64,000 nucleotides of DNA from Paraspadella gotoi (Eukaryota > Chaetognatha). Positions within the stretch are counted from its first letter, which is position 1. Each line of letters begins with the position of its first letter. The notes under the pieces were generated by a model. The model searched no databases. It was not told the DNA's origin and saw nothing but the letters and a program-made list of their open reading frames with translations. This document shows positions 10,663 to 23,412 of this stretch, piece by piece. The DNA lies in the NCBI GenBank assembly GCA_051294375.1, contig CM119271.1, positions 7,802,162-7,866,161 on the forward strand, read 5' to 3'. The translations under genes were made by a program, and so were the position numbers.

Positions 10663-11606
10663 CCATTATTTACTTTACTACTTTACTTTACTTTCTCTTT
10701 CAATTACTTTCCTTTACTTTCAATTGCTTTGCTTTGGGCTTTTCTTTGCTTTGCTTGTTACCCAGGTTTGCCCTTGGCGACCTTCTCCCCCCCCATCACT
10801 TTCCCACAAAAGCCAACGTTCGACCCACATCCTACTCCAGATCTTACACCTTCGCTTAAACACATTCCGCCCAAACATTTCCACCTCCAACCCCACTTCC
10901 CAACCCTCCCTCCATCCCCCGACCATCACTTCACCCTGCTCTTTTCTTCGGTCGCTCGTTTTCGACCTTTCCAAGGAACCAAAAACTGACATCTGGAAAC
11001 ACCATTACTACGATTCCTCGGTGCCGCTCCAATCCTGCGCCGGCGGCGCGGGCGCGGGCGGCGGCGGCAGCGGCGATGTTTATCGAAAAAAAAAAGAAAA
11101 AAAAAAAGGCGGTATATCGAAATATATGAAAATTTGTCTGCGGAAATGACGGAGGCGTCGGCGACGGCGACGGCGACGGCGACGGAGTAGTCGAGGGGGC
11201 GACGGCGAAGACGAAGACGGACGGCTAGGGCGAAGGCGAAGGCTAAGACGATTTCAAAGAGACGATGACAATGGCGAAGGCGAAAAGGTTCATTAAAAGG
11301 GGGGAAGGTAAAGGGATGCACATTTTACAGTGTCAATTGGCTGAAGATTAAAAAAAAAAGAAATTAAGATGAAGAAGAACGAGGTCATTCACGATGGGAT
11401 ATAAAGGGTTAATCTTACCGACCACTACGTTTCGCAAAGTACAAAGACTTCGTCGTCGTCTTCGTCTTCGTCGTCGTCGTCGTCGTTTTGAATCATTCGA
11501 GTTTCCAAAAAGGGAATGTAAAAGGCACAGACAATGACAATCACTTTCGCTAAAGATTAACTCGATATATGAAGCCGATTTTTAATTCTCATAACTCCCA
11601 ATCGTA

Positions 11607-11891
11607 NNNNNNNNNNNNNNNNNNNNNNNNNNNNNNNNNNNNNNNNNNNNNNNNNNNNNNNNNNNNNNNNNNNNNNNNNNNNNNNNNNNNNNNNNNNNNN
11701 NNNNNNNNNNNNNNNNNNNNNNNNNNNNNNNNNNNNNNNNNNNNNNNNNNNNNNNNNNNNNNNNNNNNNNNNNNNNNNNNNNNNNNNNNNNNNNNNNNNN
11801 NNNNNNNNNNNNNNNNNNNNNNNNNNNNNNNNNNNNNNNNNNNNNNNNNNNNNNNNNNNNNNNNNNNNNNNNNNNNNNNNNNNNNNNNNNN
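11607..11891. other. Assembly gap (285 N)
   Basis: The second copy has about 2,230 bp at the corresponding place (13,767-15,999). Confidence 0.98.
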
Positions 11892-11916
11892 ATAACCGTT
11901 AACAGTTAACGGTTAT
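11892..11916. repeat. Perfect 25-nt palindrome at a gap edge
   Basis: ATAACCGTTAAC and GTTAACGGTTAT are exact inverted repeats around a single A. The second copy (around 16,001-16,026) is imperfect. It marks the right edge of the segment that differs in length between the copies. Confidence 0.9.
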
Positions 11917-12117
11917 CGGAACACTAGTATTGACTCGATTCTTTACGAAGTACAGTTTTGTACAGACATTTCACGCACTCGATTTGAATATATATATATT
12001 ATATTAAATATATTATATTATATATTATTTTGAGACGGATGAATCCGTGTCGGTGTTTTAACAAAATTACGTAACTCTTAGTTTCTTTTAAAAAAAGTTT
12101 AGATTCTCCACCTTTTA

Positions 12118-12385
12118 NNNNNNNNNNNNNNNNNNNNNNNNNNNNNNNNNNNNNNNNNNNNNNNNNNNNNNNNNNNNNNNNNNNNNNNNNNNNNNNNNNN
12201 NNNNNNNNNNNNNNNNNNNNNNNNNNNNNNNNNNNNNNNNNNNNNNNNNNNNNNNNNNNNNNNNNNNNNNNNNNNNNNNNNNNNNNNNNNNNNNNNNNNN
12301 NNNNNNNNNNNNNNNNNNNNNNNNNNNNNNNNNNNNNNNNNNNNNNNNNNNNNNNNNNNNNNNNNNNNNNNNNNNNNNNNNNNNN
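12118..12385. other. Assembly gap (268 N)
   Basis: The second copy supplies about 275 bp at the same place (16,228-16,502), so this gap size is accurate. Confidence 0.98.
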
Positions 12386-12668
12386 ACAACAACAAAAATA
12401 AGGTTATTAGAGCGAGGGAGCGCAGCGAAGTTTGATTAAAGCAGACAATTTTATTTCCAAGCTTTATTAGTTATTAATCAAGACTGGAGTAAATAAATAA
12501 AACTAAATACGACGAAGAAATAATTAACAATTAATTTTCGAGTGTTTATGCAAAAGGAGCGTGAGAAAAGACGCCGTTTTAAAGTCGGAAATGAGTAAAT
12601 ATTTACACAAGCACGAGCGCATGCGTAAACGCACGCAATACGGGCTATTAGCCTTTCCACGTTCGCAC

Positions 12669-12693
12669 NNNNNNNNNNNNNNNNNNNNNNNNN
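12669..12693. other. 25-N contig spacer between duplicate copies
   Basis: Exactly 25 N between the end of copy 1 and the start of copy 2. Confidence 0.98.
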
Positions 12694-15600
12694 CAAATCG
12701 CTGCTGCGACAACTGACAAATGACATGACAATCGTCTCACCACCGAAGGTCGATCATCGACCAGTCCATCTGAACTTCGGACGGATCGCTAATCGCTCTC
12801 CACATTTTTATCATCAAAATCTCCTCTCTCCTTTTTCCTTTCCTTCTTCCTTCAATCTTTCATTACTTCATCCTCTTTCCTCTCCTTCTCCTTTCCTCCT
12901 CCTTTCATTACTTACTTACTTTTTTTTTTTTTATTACCTTACTTCCTTTCAATTACTTCCTTTACTTTCAATTGCTGCTTTCTTTTTCTTCTTTTGCTGG
13001 TTACTTTTCAACTTCCCCCCCCCCCCACAAAAAACCAACTTCGACCAAACATCCTACTAACTTACCTCGCCAAAAAACATTTTCCACCTCCAACCCCACT
13101 CCCAACCCCCCCCCCATCCCCCGACCACCTTCACCCTTTCATTCTTCCGGCGCTCGTTCCCTTTCCAAGTGCAAAACTCTACATCGAAACCCATTAAACG
13201 ATTTCCTCCGGTGCCGCATCCAATCCTGCGCCGCTGCGCGGGCGCGCGCGCCAGCGCGGAGGTTATCAAAAAAAGAAAAATCAAAAAGCGCTTATCGACA
13301 TAGATGAATATTGTCGCTGAAATACGAGCGATCGGCGACCGGCGACGGCGACGGACGGTAGTAGGCTGAGGGCTACGGGTCAATACGAGACGGATCGGCT
13401 AGGCGAAGGCGAAGCTAAGAACGAATTCAAAGAGTACGATAACAATGGCGAAGCAAAAGGTCATTAAAAGGGAGGTAAAGGGATGCAGCAATTTTACAGT
13501 GTCAATGGGCTGAAGATTAAAATACAAAAAGAAATTAAGCTGAAGATAGAACGACTCATCACGATGGGATCATAAGAGGTTAATCTTACCGACACTACGT
13601 CCAAATAACACAACTTCGTCTCGTCTCGTCGTTTCGTTCGTCTCTTCGTCGTTTTTATTCATTCGAGTCCAAAGAATGTAAAAGCACAGACAATGACATA
13701 TACTTGCGCTTAAAGATTAACTCAATAATGAATCCAGTCTTTAATTCTCATTAACTCCCAATCGTATTGACTGAGTTCCTGAAAAACGTGATTTTTTATG
13801 GAATTCGCTTAAGCCGCATCACTCAACCCTTAAATTGTAAAATCCTTAACTTACTGTATCTTTAATCATTTCTCACATGCTTGTAAGAAGCTTTTATTAA
13901 AAATAACTGAAAACTTTTAAAAATCTATCCTAAATTTCTTAAAATTAAACAATTTTTTTCTTCGGACGAAACTAATTTTCAAGGAGAAACATATTTTTTA
14001 AAATGTAAGCTTAATTTCTCAATAAATCAAATTTTTAACTTAAAACTATTCTTTACCAGTAAGCTCAATTATCTTCTTATATTTATATTCTTCTTGGTAC
14101 AATTACATACTTGAGTTCGTATCACTAATAAGCTAAATAACTTACTACACATTTTTCCGATGGTTGTTTTTATGCTCTTTATGAGTTTTAGGAGTAAAAA
14201 ACTTATAGAATTTACTTCAATTGACTTTCTTTTTACTTTATGTAAATGTTTATATCATAAGAATAGTTGCCTTAATTTATAGGAATTCTCCTGAAAAAAA
14301 TCAATCTGAATTAAAAAAACTATGAAAACATAAGCCATTTTTGAAGACATCCGCGGCTTTTGAACAAACCCATCAATCACATCCCCTGCTTTAGTACTGT
14401 TGTGTGAATCTTGCAAAAGTAAGATAAGAATTTTACTTTCTGGACGAAGTGAAGTAAAAATGAAAAGTTGCAGCTCAAACTGTTGACTCTTCTTGAATAA
14501 AAAAATCTTGGCAAGAAAAGGAAAGGTGGGCGAGCATTCCTTATATCGGCGTTTTCGGAAAAATGTTATTCGCTTTTCAAAGATATCAAGAATTGAATCC
14601 CAAAATGAATGAAAATAATCAAATTTGCTTATGAAAGAAAGGCCAAATTTTTGAAAATATCTTTCATAAATTGGAGTTCGTAACCTAAAAAATTCATGCC
14701 AAATTCATGAGAAACCGCCTTACCTTGCTGCAACTTCTCAAATATTTTTTTATTTACTATAAGTAAAAAAAAAATCGACAAAAAACCGAGACGCCTTTAA
14801 AAAATCAGAAAGTGAAATACATTTTCGGATCGTCCAGGACTCTCCTTGGCAGAATCCAAGCTCCTTTTAGCCTAATTTATAATGATTGAGTCATCCCGAC
14901 CGTCTAAACGTTAAAACGTAACATTTTTAACCGTGTAACCGTTAAATCGGTTTAATTTTATAATTCAACTTAAATTTAAAATATGAATATTTAAACAAAA
15001 CTAAAGTATATTAACTGTGTATTTTCTCTTAACTCGGCTCTTGACAGCGCTGATAAAAGTGAAAACAGAGGTCCAAACATGTCTATTTTTTATGTCAAAT
15101 AAAATCTTTTTGTAACAAAACAAATATCTTTTCTCTTAATCTCATTAACACACAAACAAAGATAACCATAAAGTCTAATTCTTATATTTTGTTTTCTCTT
15201 TCTCTCCTATTTGTTTTCTCTTTTTCTTTACTTCTTCATCCCCATTCTTTAGTTTTAGTTCTTAACCTTTTTTCTGTGTTAGTCTTTCATAACTATGACC
15301 ATTTAATATAAATTATGATAATTTTTAAATTTATTATAGACTGGTTACTTTATCGGATTTGATCAAATTATTCTGATTAACAAAATACTATTTTTCAGTT
15401 AATTAATAAATGATATCCATCATTATGTTTTTTAAGATTTCTTCCTTCTATTACTAATTCTTTAAATTTTTAAAATAATTTCTGATTTGTTTATCATTTA
15501 TTATCATTCATTCGTTTTATTTCATTTGCTTCTTGTTAATTTTAAAAGGAAAGAAAAGAGAGAAAAATAAAATAAGAGATTATTTATTTTAGCTAAATTG

Positions 15601-16790
15601 AATTATAGTATTGCATGAAAGGGCAAAAAAAAGGAAAAAGGTAAAGCAAATCGGCGAAAAAGAAAAAAGAAAGGAGGGAAAAAAAAGGGAAAATGAGAAA
15701 GGAAAAGAAAGAAACAGAGATATAAAATAAAGGGAAGAAAGAATGAGAGAGATAGAATAGGAAACAAAAATGGGAGGGAAAAAATAACAAGAAAAAACAG
15801 GGAAAAATTGGAGACAGAAAGAGAGGGTAAAACTATGGTGAGAAGGCAGAGAGAAATTAAGAGAGAACAGAAAAAAAAAATAGTTTTTTTTTTTAAATAA
15901 AGATTTCCATACCAAAAAATGAAAAATCACATTGAAATTAACCAATTTAACCCTTAAAAGATATATTAACGGTAAGTTAAAAATATTTTTAACCGTTACA
16001 TAACCGCTAACAGGTAAACGGTTATCGGACATGTATTATCGCATCTTACGAAGTACCAGTTTTGTTACAGACATTTCACGCACTCATCTTGAATATACTA
16101 TATATTCATATAAAAATATATTAATTTATATATTATTTTGAGAGGATGAATCTGTCGGTGTTTACAAAATTACTAGTACTCTAAGCATTTTCTTTTTAAA
16201 AAAAGATTATACATTCTCACCTTTTTAGGCGACATTTTTATTCTGATTTTTTCCGCAAAAAAAAAAGAATTTATCGATGATTATATTTCGACGCTCTAAT
16301 TAGTCCGACTGAACTAGTTCGTCGTCTCGTCTCATCGTATCGTCATTCGATCGTCACTGCACCATTCCAAGTCGTCGTCGGTCGTCGTTTATCGCCGTCA
16401 TTATCGTTATCATCGCGCTCAGCCGCTAAGTCGCCGTCCAGATTCTAGTGTCTAAGAAAAGAAGAACGAACCGACGACGACGACGCACGACACAGAAGAG
16501 AAACAACAAACCATAAATAAGGATTAGAAGCGAGGGAGCCAGCGAAGTTGATTAAAGCCAGACAATTTTATTTCCAAGCTTATTAGTTATTAATCACAAG
16601 ACTGAGTAAATAAATAAAACTAAACGACCACGAAAATAATTAACAATTAAATTTCGAGTGTTATGCAAAAGGAGCGTGAGAAAGACGCCGTTTTAAAAGT
16701 CGGAAATGAGTAAATATTTACACAAGCACTCGCATGCGCCAGCGAAGACCACGCACAAATACGGGCTATTAGCCTTTCCACGTTCGCACA
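12694..16790 (+). repeat. Direct duplication, copy 2, with extra internal segment
   Basis: Collinear with 10,421-12,668 but with an extra roughly 2 kb (13.77-16.0 kb) of AT-rich, low-complexity sequence. The stretch at about 15,470-15,660 is homologous to 40,130-40,355. No long ORF, terminal inverted repeat or poly-A signature is evident in the extra segment. AACCGTTA-type words recur at 14.93 and 15.98 kb. Confidence 0.85.
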
Positions 16791-16932
16791 CATCGCAACC
16801 GATTTCGCGATTTTGCACACAAAAACGACTCTAGAATTTCGTAGCAGAACCGTCGCTTGAAAAGCTCAAACGCAAAGCCGACTTGAAGAGTTCACACGCC
16901 AAACCGACTAATTTTCACACGCGAAACAGGAG
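16791..16932. repeat. Decayed ~26-bp minisatellite
   Basis: Five to six degenerate units built on CTTGAAGAGTTCACACG followed by CMAAACCGA, in head-to-tail order up to the GAAACAGG at 16,922. Confidence 0.7.
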
Positions 16933-18033
16933 GTCGTGCACGGCAGAGCATCCCGTTCTGCCGCCAATTTTATTGGCAGATTTGGATCGTCGATGACCAC
17001 GAGAGGAGGAAGGAGAACTGAAGGGTCGGAGAGTGGGGGGACGGAGCGAGGTGGAAGGTTGCGCGTAGGTGGGGTGGACAGTAGGAAATGTGAAGAAAGG
17101 AGGCGACAGTGAGTGAGGTCGAAAGAAAACAAAAACTGTAAGAGGAGAAAAAAGAAAAGAAGAAAGGCAGGAAGAAAGAAAGACAAAAAAAAGAAGATAA
17201 ATTTAAAATAAGAAAGACGAACGAAAGAAAAAAAAACAAACCAACAAAGCGAAAGGCAACAAAAAATGCGAAAAGAAGAAAAAAGAAAGAAAGAAAAAGA
17301 AGGAAAGAAAAATAAAGAGAAGACTAAAAAAATATATAAAATGAAGCAAAAGAAAAAAATTTTAAAATGTTTGCTCTTGTACTGAATAAACTAATTTTCT
17401 GCCACATTCACCAGTTGTGAGGTTAACATATAACATGTATTAGATCAATTAAAAAGGCACGAAATAACGTATTAAAATACAATTCAAAAAACAAATCTAA
17501 ACAATGTAAAAACAATTTAAAAATCGTGGTCCATACATAATTTAACCCTCTACTGGGTTTTGAAACGGTTGGGCCGTCCGTTCTACAAGACTCAAATGCA
17601 TACAATAATACGACGATCCAACCGGCGTCTTTTTTTTTCCCTCATGCTGGCGCGCGGCAACCCGGTAAAAAACTGTAGAATATCTTCTCCAATCTCTACG
17701 TGTGATTGCGTCCAGCCGCCAATCCAGCACCGCAGGGAAAGAAGCTTGCATTTTCGATCCAAACGCGAAGAAACCCGCCGCCCAACACAGATACAAAAAT
17801 AAATAAAAAAGAAATAAAAGTGAGTGAAGAGAGAAAAGAAGAAGAAAAATAGAAGATGGAGAGGAGAGAAAGAAGAGAGAGAGAAAAGAGATATTACCAT
17901 TGACAGACGTACCAGAGTCAGCGCTCGCCCTGGACGGAGACAGAGTCATTAGTCGTCATTTCGAACGATTAATAAAAACCAAAGTCCAAACTTCTCTCTC
18001 GCCGACTCTCCATCCCTGGGAGATTATTCCGAA

Positions 18034-18085
18034 GTGGCGCGGGGATGGCGCGGGGGTGGCGCGAGAGTGGCGCGGGGGTGGTGAC
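18034..18085. repeat. ~12-bp GGCGCGGG minisatellite
   Basis: Four imperfect units of GTGGCGCGGG type followed by two GGTGACG units. Confidence 0.8.
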
Positions 18086-18382
18086 GGCTGGTGACGCGGT
18101 CGGAGTTGTCATTCGTGGAGCGCTCACTGCTTTACAGTGACTGAGCATTGAGTATCGAATTACTAGTGCGCCCACTCGGCAGGCTTGCCCTTTTGATAAG
18201 TTTTCAAAATTTGGCGCCGAAAAATGATGTAATTGAGTGACTATTATGTTCAATTGAGTGAATTCAATGAATAACGAAATGAAAAAGTTTTCAATGCTCA
18301 GAAAACCGGAATCAAAAGATATGACTGATTTCCAAGATTAAAACGCAGCGCTGACATCTCGTGTCTATTGCGATGAACTAGA

Positions 18383-18473
<91 letters not shown>
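18383..18473. repeat. (AAT)30 microsatellite
   Basis: Pure AAT/ATA trinucleotide tract of about 91 bp. Confidence 0.97.
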
Positions 18474-18569
18474 TTAAAAGAAAACTACATACAGCGAATT
18501 AAATTAAACAGTTGCGATTTGAACTCTCGACTTTACTCACAGCGATTCCGTTTCTTTTCCTTCGGTCAG

Positions 18570-18690
18570 TCGAGTGCGAAAAGAAAGGGAGGAAAGAAGC
18601 AGAGATAGAGAGAAAGAAAGAAAGACAGACAGAAAGAAAAAGAGACAGAAAGAAAGAGAGAAAGAAAGAAAAATAGAAAGAGAGAAAAAG

Positions 18691-18761
<71 letters not shown>

Positions 18762-18780
18762 AGGAAAAAGGGAAGGGAAA
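18570..18780. repeat. (GAAA)n tract
   Basis: Purine-only GAAA-based repeat, pure from 18,691 to 18,762 and degenerate upstream. Confidence 0.93.
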
Positions 18781-19545
18781 AAAAGCGAATAAATCCGAAT
18801 AGATTTCTTTCCACTTCACTCAACAGTCGAGTGGGAGGAAGAAAAAAAAGTATTACAAAATCTTACAATAAATTTTTTCCCCCTTTTGCTTCGGCTCGAC
18901 TCCAAAAATGTAACCGAATAATGAAAAAAAAAAGATGGCGCAAAAAAGCCTCGCCTGCACGCACCGGCGGCCCAGCAACGGTAGCAAGGGCTCGCGCCGT
19001 ATTCCCGCCGCAATTCCTCTGCCCTCGAGGAAATAGAAGTCGGGGGAGGGGGAAAGAACTCTTCGCGCGTCGTGTTGTTATTATTGTTGTCGTTGTTATC
19101 ATGTTATTGTTGTTGCGTCGCGTGTTTATTTTCGTCAGTATTGACGTTTTGATCGAAAGACTTTCACTCCGGAGACGTAAAATCATGAAGGATTTTATTC
19201 TCTCTCCCCCCCCCTCTCTCTCTCTCCTCTCTCTCTCTCTCCTCTCTTCTCTCTCTCTTCTCTCTTCTCTCTCTCCCTCTCTCTCTCTGATCAACGTGAA
19301 TCGGCGAGGAAAACAACTTAGTACCTTCGCCGTTAAGGTTTGCAAGTGATGATAAGAAGTTATTTTTTTTACTGTAGTATGCAAATGAGAATTTTGTTGT
19401 CAATACGAATGACGCCATATTTTTTAAAAAAGTTTTTTTCTTGTTCTCATCTTCTTTGCCCCAAAAGTATTTTTTTTTCTCCGAAAAGGAAATTACTCGG
19501 AGTCAAAAAGTCAGTCAAAGAAAGTTTCTACTTCTCTTCTCTCTT

Positions 19546-19585
<40 letters not shown>

Positions 19586-20397
19586 CTCTCCTCTCTCTCT
19601 TCTTTCTTCTCTCTCTCTCTCTCTCGTTCTTTTTCTTTTTTTCTTTCGCTGCCGGCAACTCTGCCAACCACGAACCCGAAAAGACCGGCTGTTATAGGTA
19701 AAAGGTCTTCACGAATGGTTATGGGTGTGGAACCCGACACGCGCGTTAACGCCCTGGCTGGTTCTCGTTTTCTGAGAACCGCCTTACCATACGATCTCCC
19801 ACCCTCCCCAACCGAGGGCATTTTCTACGGGATTTTGTACGAGCTTCGAATAAATGCTCTTTCAAACTTATCGTCTATTTCTGTAACTCCCTTTTACTCC
19901 ACGTTTATAATTATATATTTTGTCTAATCATATATATCTGTGTAAATACTCTTTCACTAAAACATCGCTCAGTTTCACGACAACCGAAAGTCGCGGCAAC
20001 TTAATGTTTTGGTCGCCGATGGAATATAAAAATAACAGCAAAAAAATTATTTCACGACAACAACAGCGACGACGACAACGAAGACGACGAAAACGACGAC
20101 GTCCGAAACTAAAAACGCCAAGTTTTGTCATTCACAGATGGAACGTCGATCGGAGAGATAACTGGTTAACCGGGTGAATTTTGAATTAGTTACAAGGTTA
20201 AATAGACCTGAACAACTTTCAGGGTTAAACAGTGAAAATTTAAAACGAATAAACAATAAAAAAGTGTGTCCAATCATAGGTGAAAAAAAAATCACACGCA
20301 AATTGCAAGAAAACGCACCAAAAGAAAATTGCGCAACTTAAGACTTATTTTTTAAAAGTTTATCATTGCCGTTTGAAACGTTTTTTTACGCCCTCCT

Positions 20398-20401
<4 letters not shown>

Positions 20402-20459
<58 letters not shown>
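20402..20459. repeat. (CT)n microsatellite
   Basis: Perfect CT tract. A second, interrupted CT tract follows at 20,551-20,640. Confidence 0.95.
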
Positions 20460-20475
<16 letters not shown>

Positions 20476-20566
20476 AACTTTGCCGGGAAGGAGGAAAAAA
20501 ATGTGTTTGCTAACGATTGAAACTGCTTATCGCAAAAGCGATACAGTATAACTCCTTCTCTCTCTC

Positions 20567-20624
<58 letters not shown>

Positions 20625-20839
20625 CTCTCTCCCTCCCTCCCTCTCTTCAATTTCTCATAAAGAGAGTCAGGTGACTCACTCCCTCTTTCCCATTTCGTTA
20701 TTTCTGAATCTCTGCCACACTGTCACACTCTCACACTCTTTCTCTCCCATACTTCCACACTCCTTCTTCCGTTATCAACCACGTCATCACGGCAGCCAGA
20801 AAAGTCATTTTAAAAACATGAGATTTTTCTTCCCAACAC

Positions 20840-20840
<1 letters not shown>

Positions 20841-20883
<43 letters not shown>
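20841..20883. repeat. (GAC)n microsatellite
   Basis: Fourteen GAC/ACG triplets without interruption. Confidence 0.95.
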
Positions 20884-20884
<1 letters not shown>

Positions 20885-22654
20885 CAGAAAAAAACAAGTT
20901 TCCATGGCAACAAGTTTTCAGGATGAAAGCGGAATCCGTGGCGGCGAAAGGGTTGTTCTTGATTAAAGGGGGGATTGGTATTTTTGAATCACCGCAGTTT
21001 TAAAAAAATATTTACTTTTTAAGAGTTGAAACTTTACGAAACTTTATAAAAATTCATATACAGACCTGTGCAAAAAAAAAAAAAAAAAATGGAAACCCCT
21101 AAACCTTGAATTGCGAAGGTTAATTAGTAATAGTACATATAAATCTATAATGTTATCTTCGAGAAGAACTAGTTATTTTTAAAAAAATCATCAGTAACAA
21201 ATGGATGGCTTAATTGCATCAACTATTCAGTATTCTCCTTTTCATGGACTTTATTATACTTTAATATTATGTTTTATCGAAAGAATCTAACGGGATTTAT
21301 ATATTTACACATTTTGGGTGACCTATTTTTTTTACAATGAATATTGAACAATGTACAATGTCCAGACCTGTGCAGTGTGTAATGTGCATTTTCCTCAGCG
21401 CTCCTCAGTATTGGATGATTCATATCAGAGGATCGAGAAAGATTGTGATAAAAGATTGTGATAAAAACCTCAAACGAATTCAATGTTTTCGACGTTGTCG
21501 TCGTCGTCGTGGTCGTCGTCATCTTCATCATATTCGTCGTCGTCTTCATCGTCGTCATCGCCGTTCGCGAGGCGCAAAACGATTCGCAAGTGGGACTTCA
21601 ATTGATAAAAATTCAAACCAAAAACAAAGGAGAATGAGACCGAGAGGGAGAGGAGGAGAGGGAGAGAGAAGAGAGAGGGGGGGGGAGAGAGAGAGAGAGA
21701 GAGAAAAGCAGACGGTACGAACAGAGACAAGAGACAGAGACAAGAGGAGACTTGAAACTTCAATTACAGCCTCTTACGAGTAAAGGGGAAATTTCTTCCT
21801 TTCACTCGAAAACCAAGAAAAAAAAATGAGGCTTGAACCAGAAATGATTAAAAGTCCACCCACGGACGATGCAGCGTGGAGGCGGTGCGGGGATGTAGGA
21901 GGGGAGGAGTGTGGGTGGTGAAGAAGGTGAAAATTGAGAGAGAAAGGGAAATATATGGAAAAGGAGAACATTGAGTTTTTAAAAAATTGGGAGAGATGTT
22001 GTGCTGGCTAGCATATTATAATATAATATAATTATATTATAATATTATAATTACCCGAATCTGGAAAAAAATAAATAGGCCGTAGATAAAGATATGGGAG
22101 ACAAAACTGATAGCCACTATTAGCCAGTCCAATGTCGGGGGCATGATAGTTTATTTGTTGAAAGAACGTATAATTTTCTATTAGTTGTAACAATTTCATG
22201 AGAGAAGAAAAAGCTTTGAGAAAGTGTTGGTAAGTTCGACGAGCTCATTGATGAAAAAAAAAAAAACAATTTAAGAGGAACAACGAACTTTCCTCTTTTC
22301 TCTTCCCGACTTTTTTTTACTGTTGTTCTTCCCTACGGAAACGATTTTACCCGCACGACGTCACGCGGAAAAGTCGCGTCACGCTTTGACGCTACGTCAC
22401 GTAACGACGCCACGCGGCGCTGAGTCTTAACGCGACGACATTAAAAAAAAATCGTCATCGATTTTAGTTTTTTTTTAATCCAACGAAGATTAAGAAAATA
22501 AGTTCACACTTAGTTAATTTTTAATTTATTAATTTTAAACTTCTTTGAAAACCCGATGCTCGATAAAGATGCGTGCGTTTTCGACCATCGGTGCCAGAAA
22601 TGTACTCATGGAGATCAGAATCTGCTGCAATTACAATTACCATCTCTGCGTGAG

Positions 22655-22805
22655 GACTAAACATCGTTGCCGGTAGAATTAGCACGCTGCCAGTAGACTT
22701 CACACCACTGCCAGTACATATTTACTCCTGCTGCCTGTATATTTACCACTTTTTCCATGAGAGTTGTCTCTGCTACCAGTAACTTGACACTGTTTCCAGA
22801 TATTT
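22655..22805. repeat. Decayed ~22-bp tandem repeat
   Basis: About six degenerate units beginning with CTGCCAGTA or a variant and ending in TTCACAC/TTTAC-like sequence. Confidence 0.55.
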
Positions 22806-23125
22806 ATTTTCACACTAAATTGGACCACAACAGCAATTAGTTTTTTTCCATCGGTTCCTCCGCATAGCAGCAAAATTGGCGGAGCAAATGGGGAATTTGG
22901 AAATGTATCACCATTGCAGGGGGCTGGAGCAACTGCTGACATTAAATGTATTACACTTGCCCATAAGCTAAGCCATTCCTGATTTCATTTTTGACCGTTT
23001 CTAGTAACTTACGAATCTAAGAAATCTCCACAGTCTTATCAACTTTTTTACCCTACTCTTTCTCTGACCCCCCCCTTTCCCCCTGAGCCACCCACCCCCG
23101 TCCCACCCTCTCCTCAAAAACTCAC

Positions 23126-23412
23126 CTTTGACCCTGGCCTTGATGGTGGCGCCGACTTTGGCCTGACCCACGGCGTTCTTGGGCAGACACGAGTATTCCC
23201 CCTCGTCGGCGTCGACGACCACGGCGAAGGCGAGGGTCGTCGGGGTGGGTAAGAGTAGGCGGGGAGCGGGTGGAGGGTGACGGGCGACGCCGGGGCGCCG
23301 GCGAACGGCGCCGGACGGGCGGGCGACGCCGGGGACGTCGAGTGGTCGACCGTTGAGATACCAGAGGGTCTCGATGACCGGCGGTTGGCGTCGACCAGGC
23401 ATTCAGGGTGGC
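23126..23412 (-). CDS. tutl: IgSF receptor exon F: core of Ig4, with likely frameshifts
   Basis: This exon carries the B-G strands of an Ig domain. The frame ending at the donor reads LWYLNGRPLD (C-strand Trp), then DADEGEYSCLPKNAVGQ (Asp-x-Gly-x-Tyr-x-Cys), and ends KARVK. Turtle Ig4 matches (VQCY...VTWTKD...QGQYACTPYNAQGTAG). The donor AAAGGTGAGT after 23126 leaves phase 1, completing an Asp codon with exon G. The acceptor AG is at 23414-23413. The B-strand Cys is seen only in a second frame (ECLVDAN); phase-0 entry and the downstream frame both require one-base corrections near 23,405 and 23,363. These look like consensus deletions, since the domain is otherwise intact. The Arg/Pro-rich middle is longer than usual. 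Confidence 0.8.

Larger units (their letters stand above)
10421..12668 (+). repeat. Direct duplication, copy 1
   Basis: Starts around GACAACTGACAACTGACAAG and runs collinearly with 12,694-16,790. Shared landmarks are the CCTTT/CTTTC tract, a C-rich block, a GC-rich patch with GGCGAC hexamers (11.16-11.26 kb), a CTTCGTC triplet tract and CCCAATCGTA. It contains two sized gaps and ends at a 25-N spacer. The copies differ mainly by small indels, which suggests unmerged alleles or a poorly corrected contig. Confidence 0.88.
16933..20400. other. Large intron F-G (part), no gene seen
   Basis: Purine-rich stretches (17.1-17.35, 17.8-17.9, 18.57-18.78 kb), an AAT microsatellite, a GGCGCGG minisatellite, CT tracts at 19.2-19.29 and 19.55-19.63 kb, and GC-richer patches at 18.94-19.04 and 19.65-19.83 kb. 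The patches have short open frames on both strands but no domain I recognise. Confidence 0.5.
20460..23125. other. Large intron F-G (part), no gene seen
   Basis: CT tract to 20.64 kb, (ACG)n at 20,841-20,883, AT-rich unique DNA, a CGTCGT block at 21,490-21,562, a purine tract 21.63-21.75 kb, an AT palindrome near 22,010-22,055, a decayed minisatellite at 22.66 kb, then a C-rich stretch (23.06-23.12 kb) on the plus strand next to the exon F donor. Confidence 0.5.

Noticed and set aside
13767-15999. DNA transposon with terminal inverted repeats in the extra segment of copy 2
   Set aside because: Similar short words at the two ends are in different order and too short, so no convincing inverted repeats or target duplication were found.
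18031-18090. CRISPR-like or E2F-type array of GGCGCG words
   Set aside because: Contiguous units without spacers in a eukaryotic intron. It is a minisatellite, and no CRISPR array exists in the window.
19528-19821. Minus-strand ORF with a hydrophobic GLFGFVVGRVAG segment
   Set aside because: Both strands are open, it runs into a GA repeat, and it lacks splice borders and any recognised domain.
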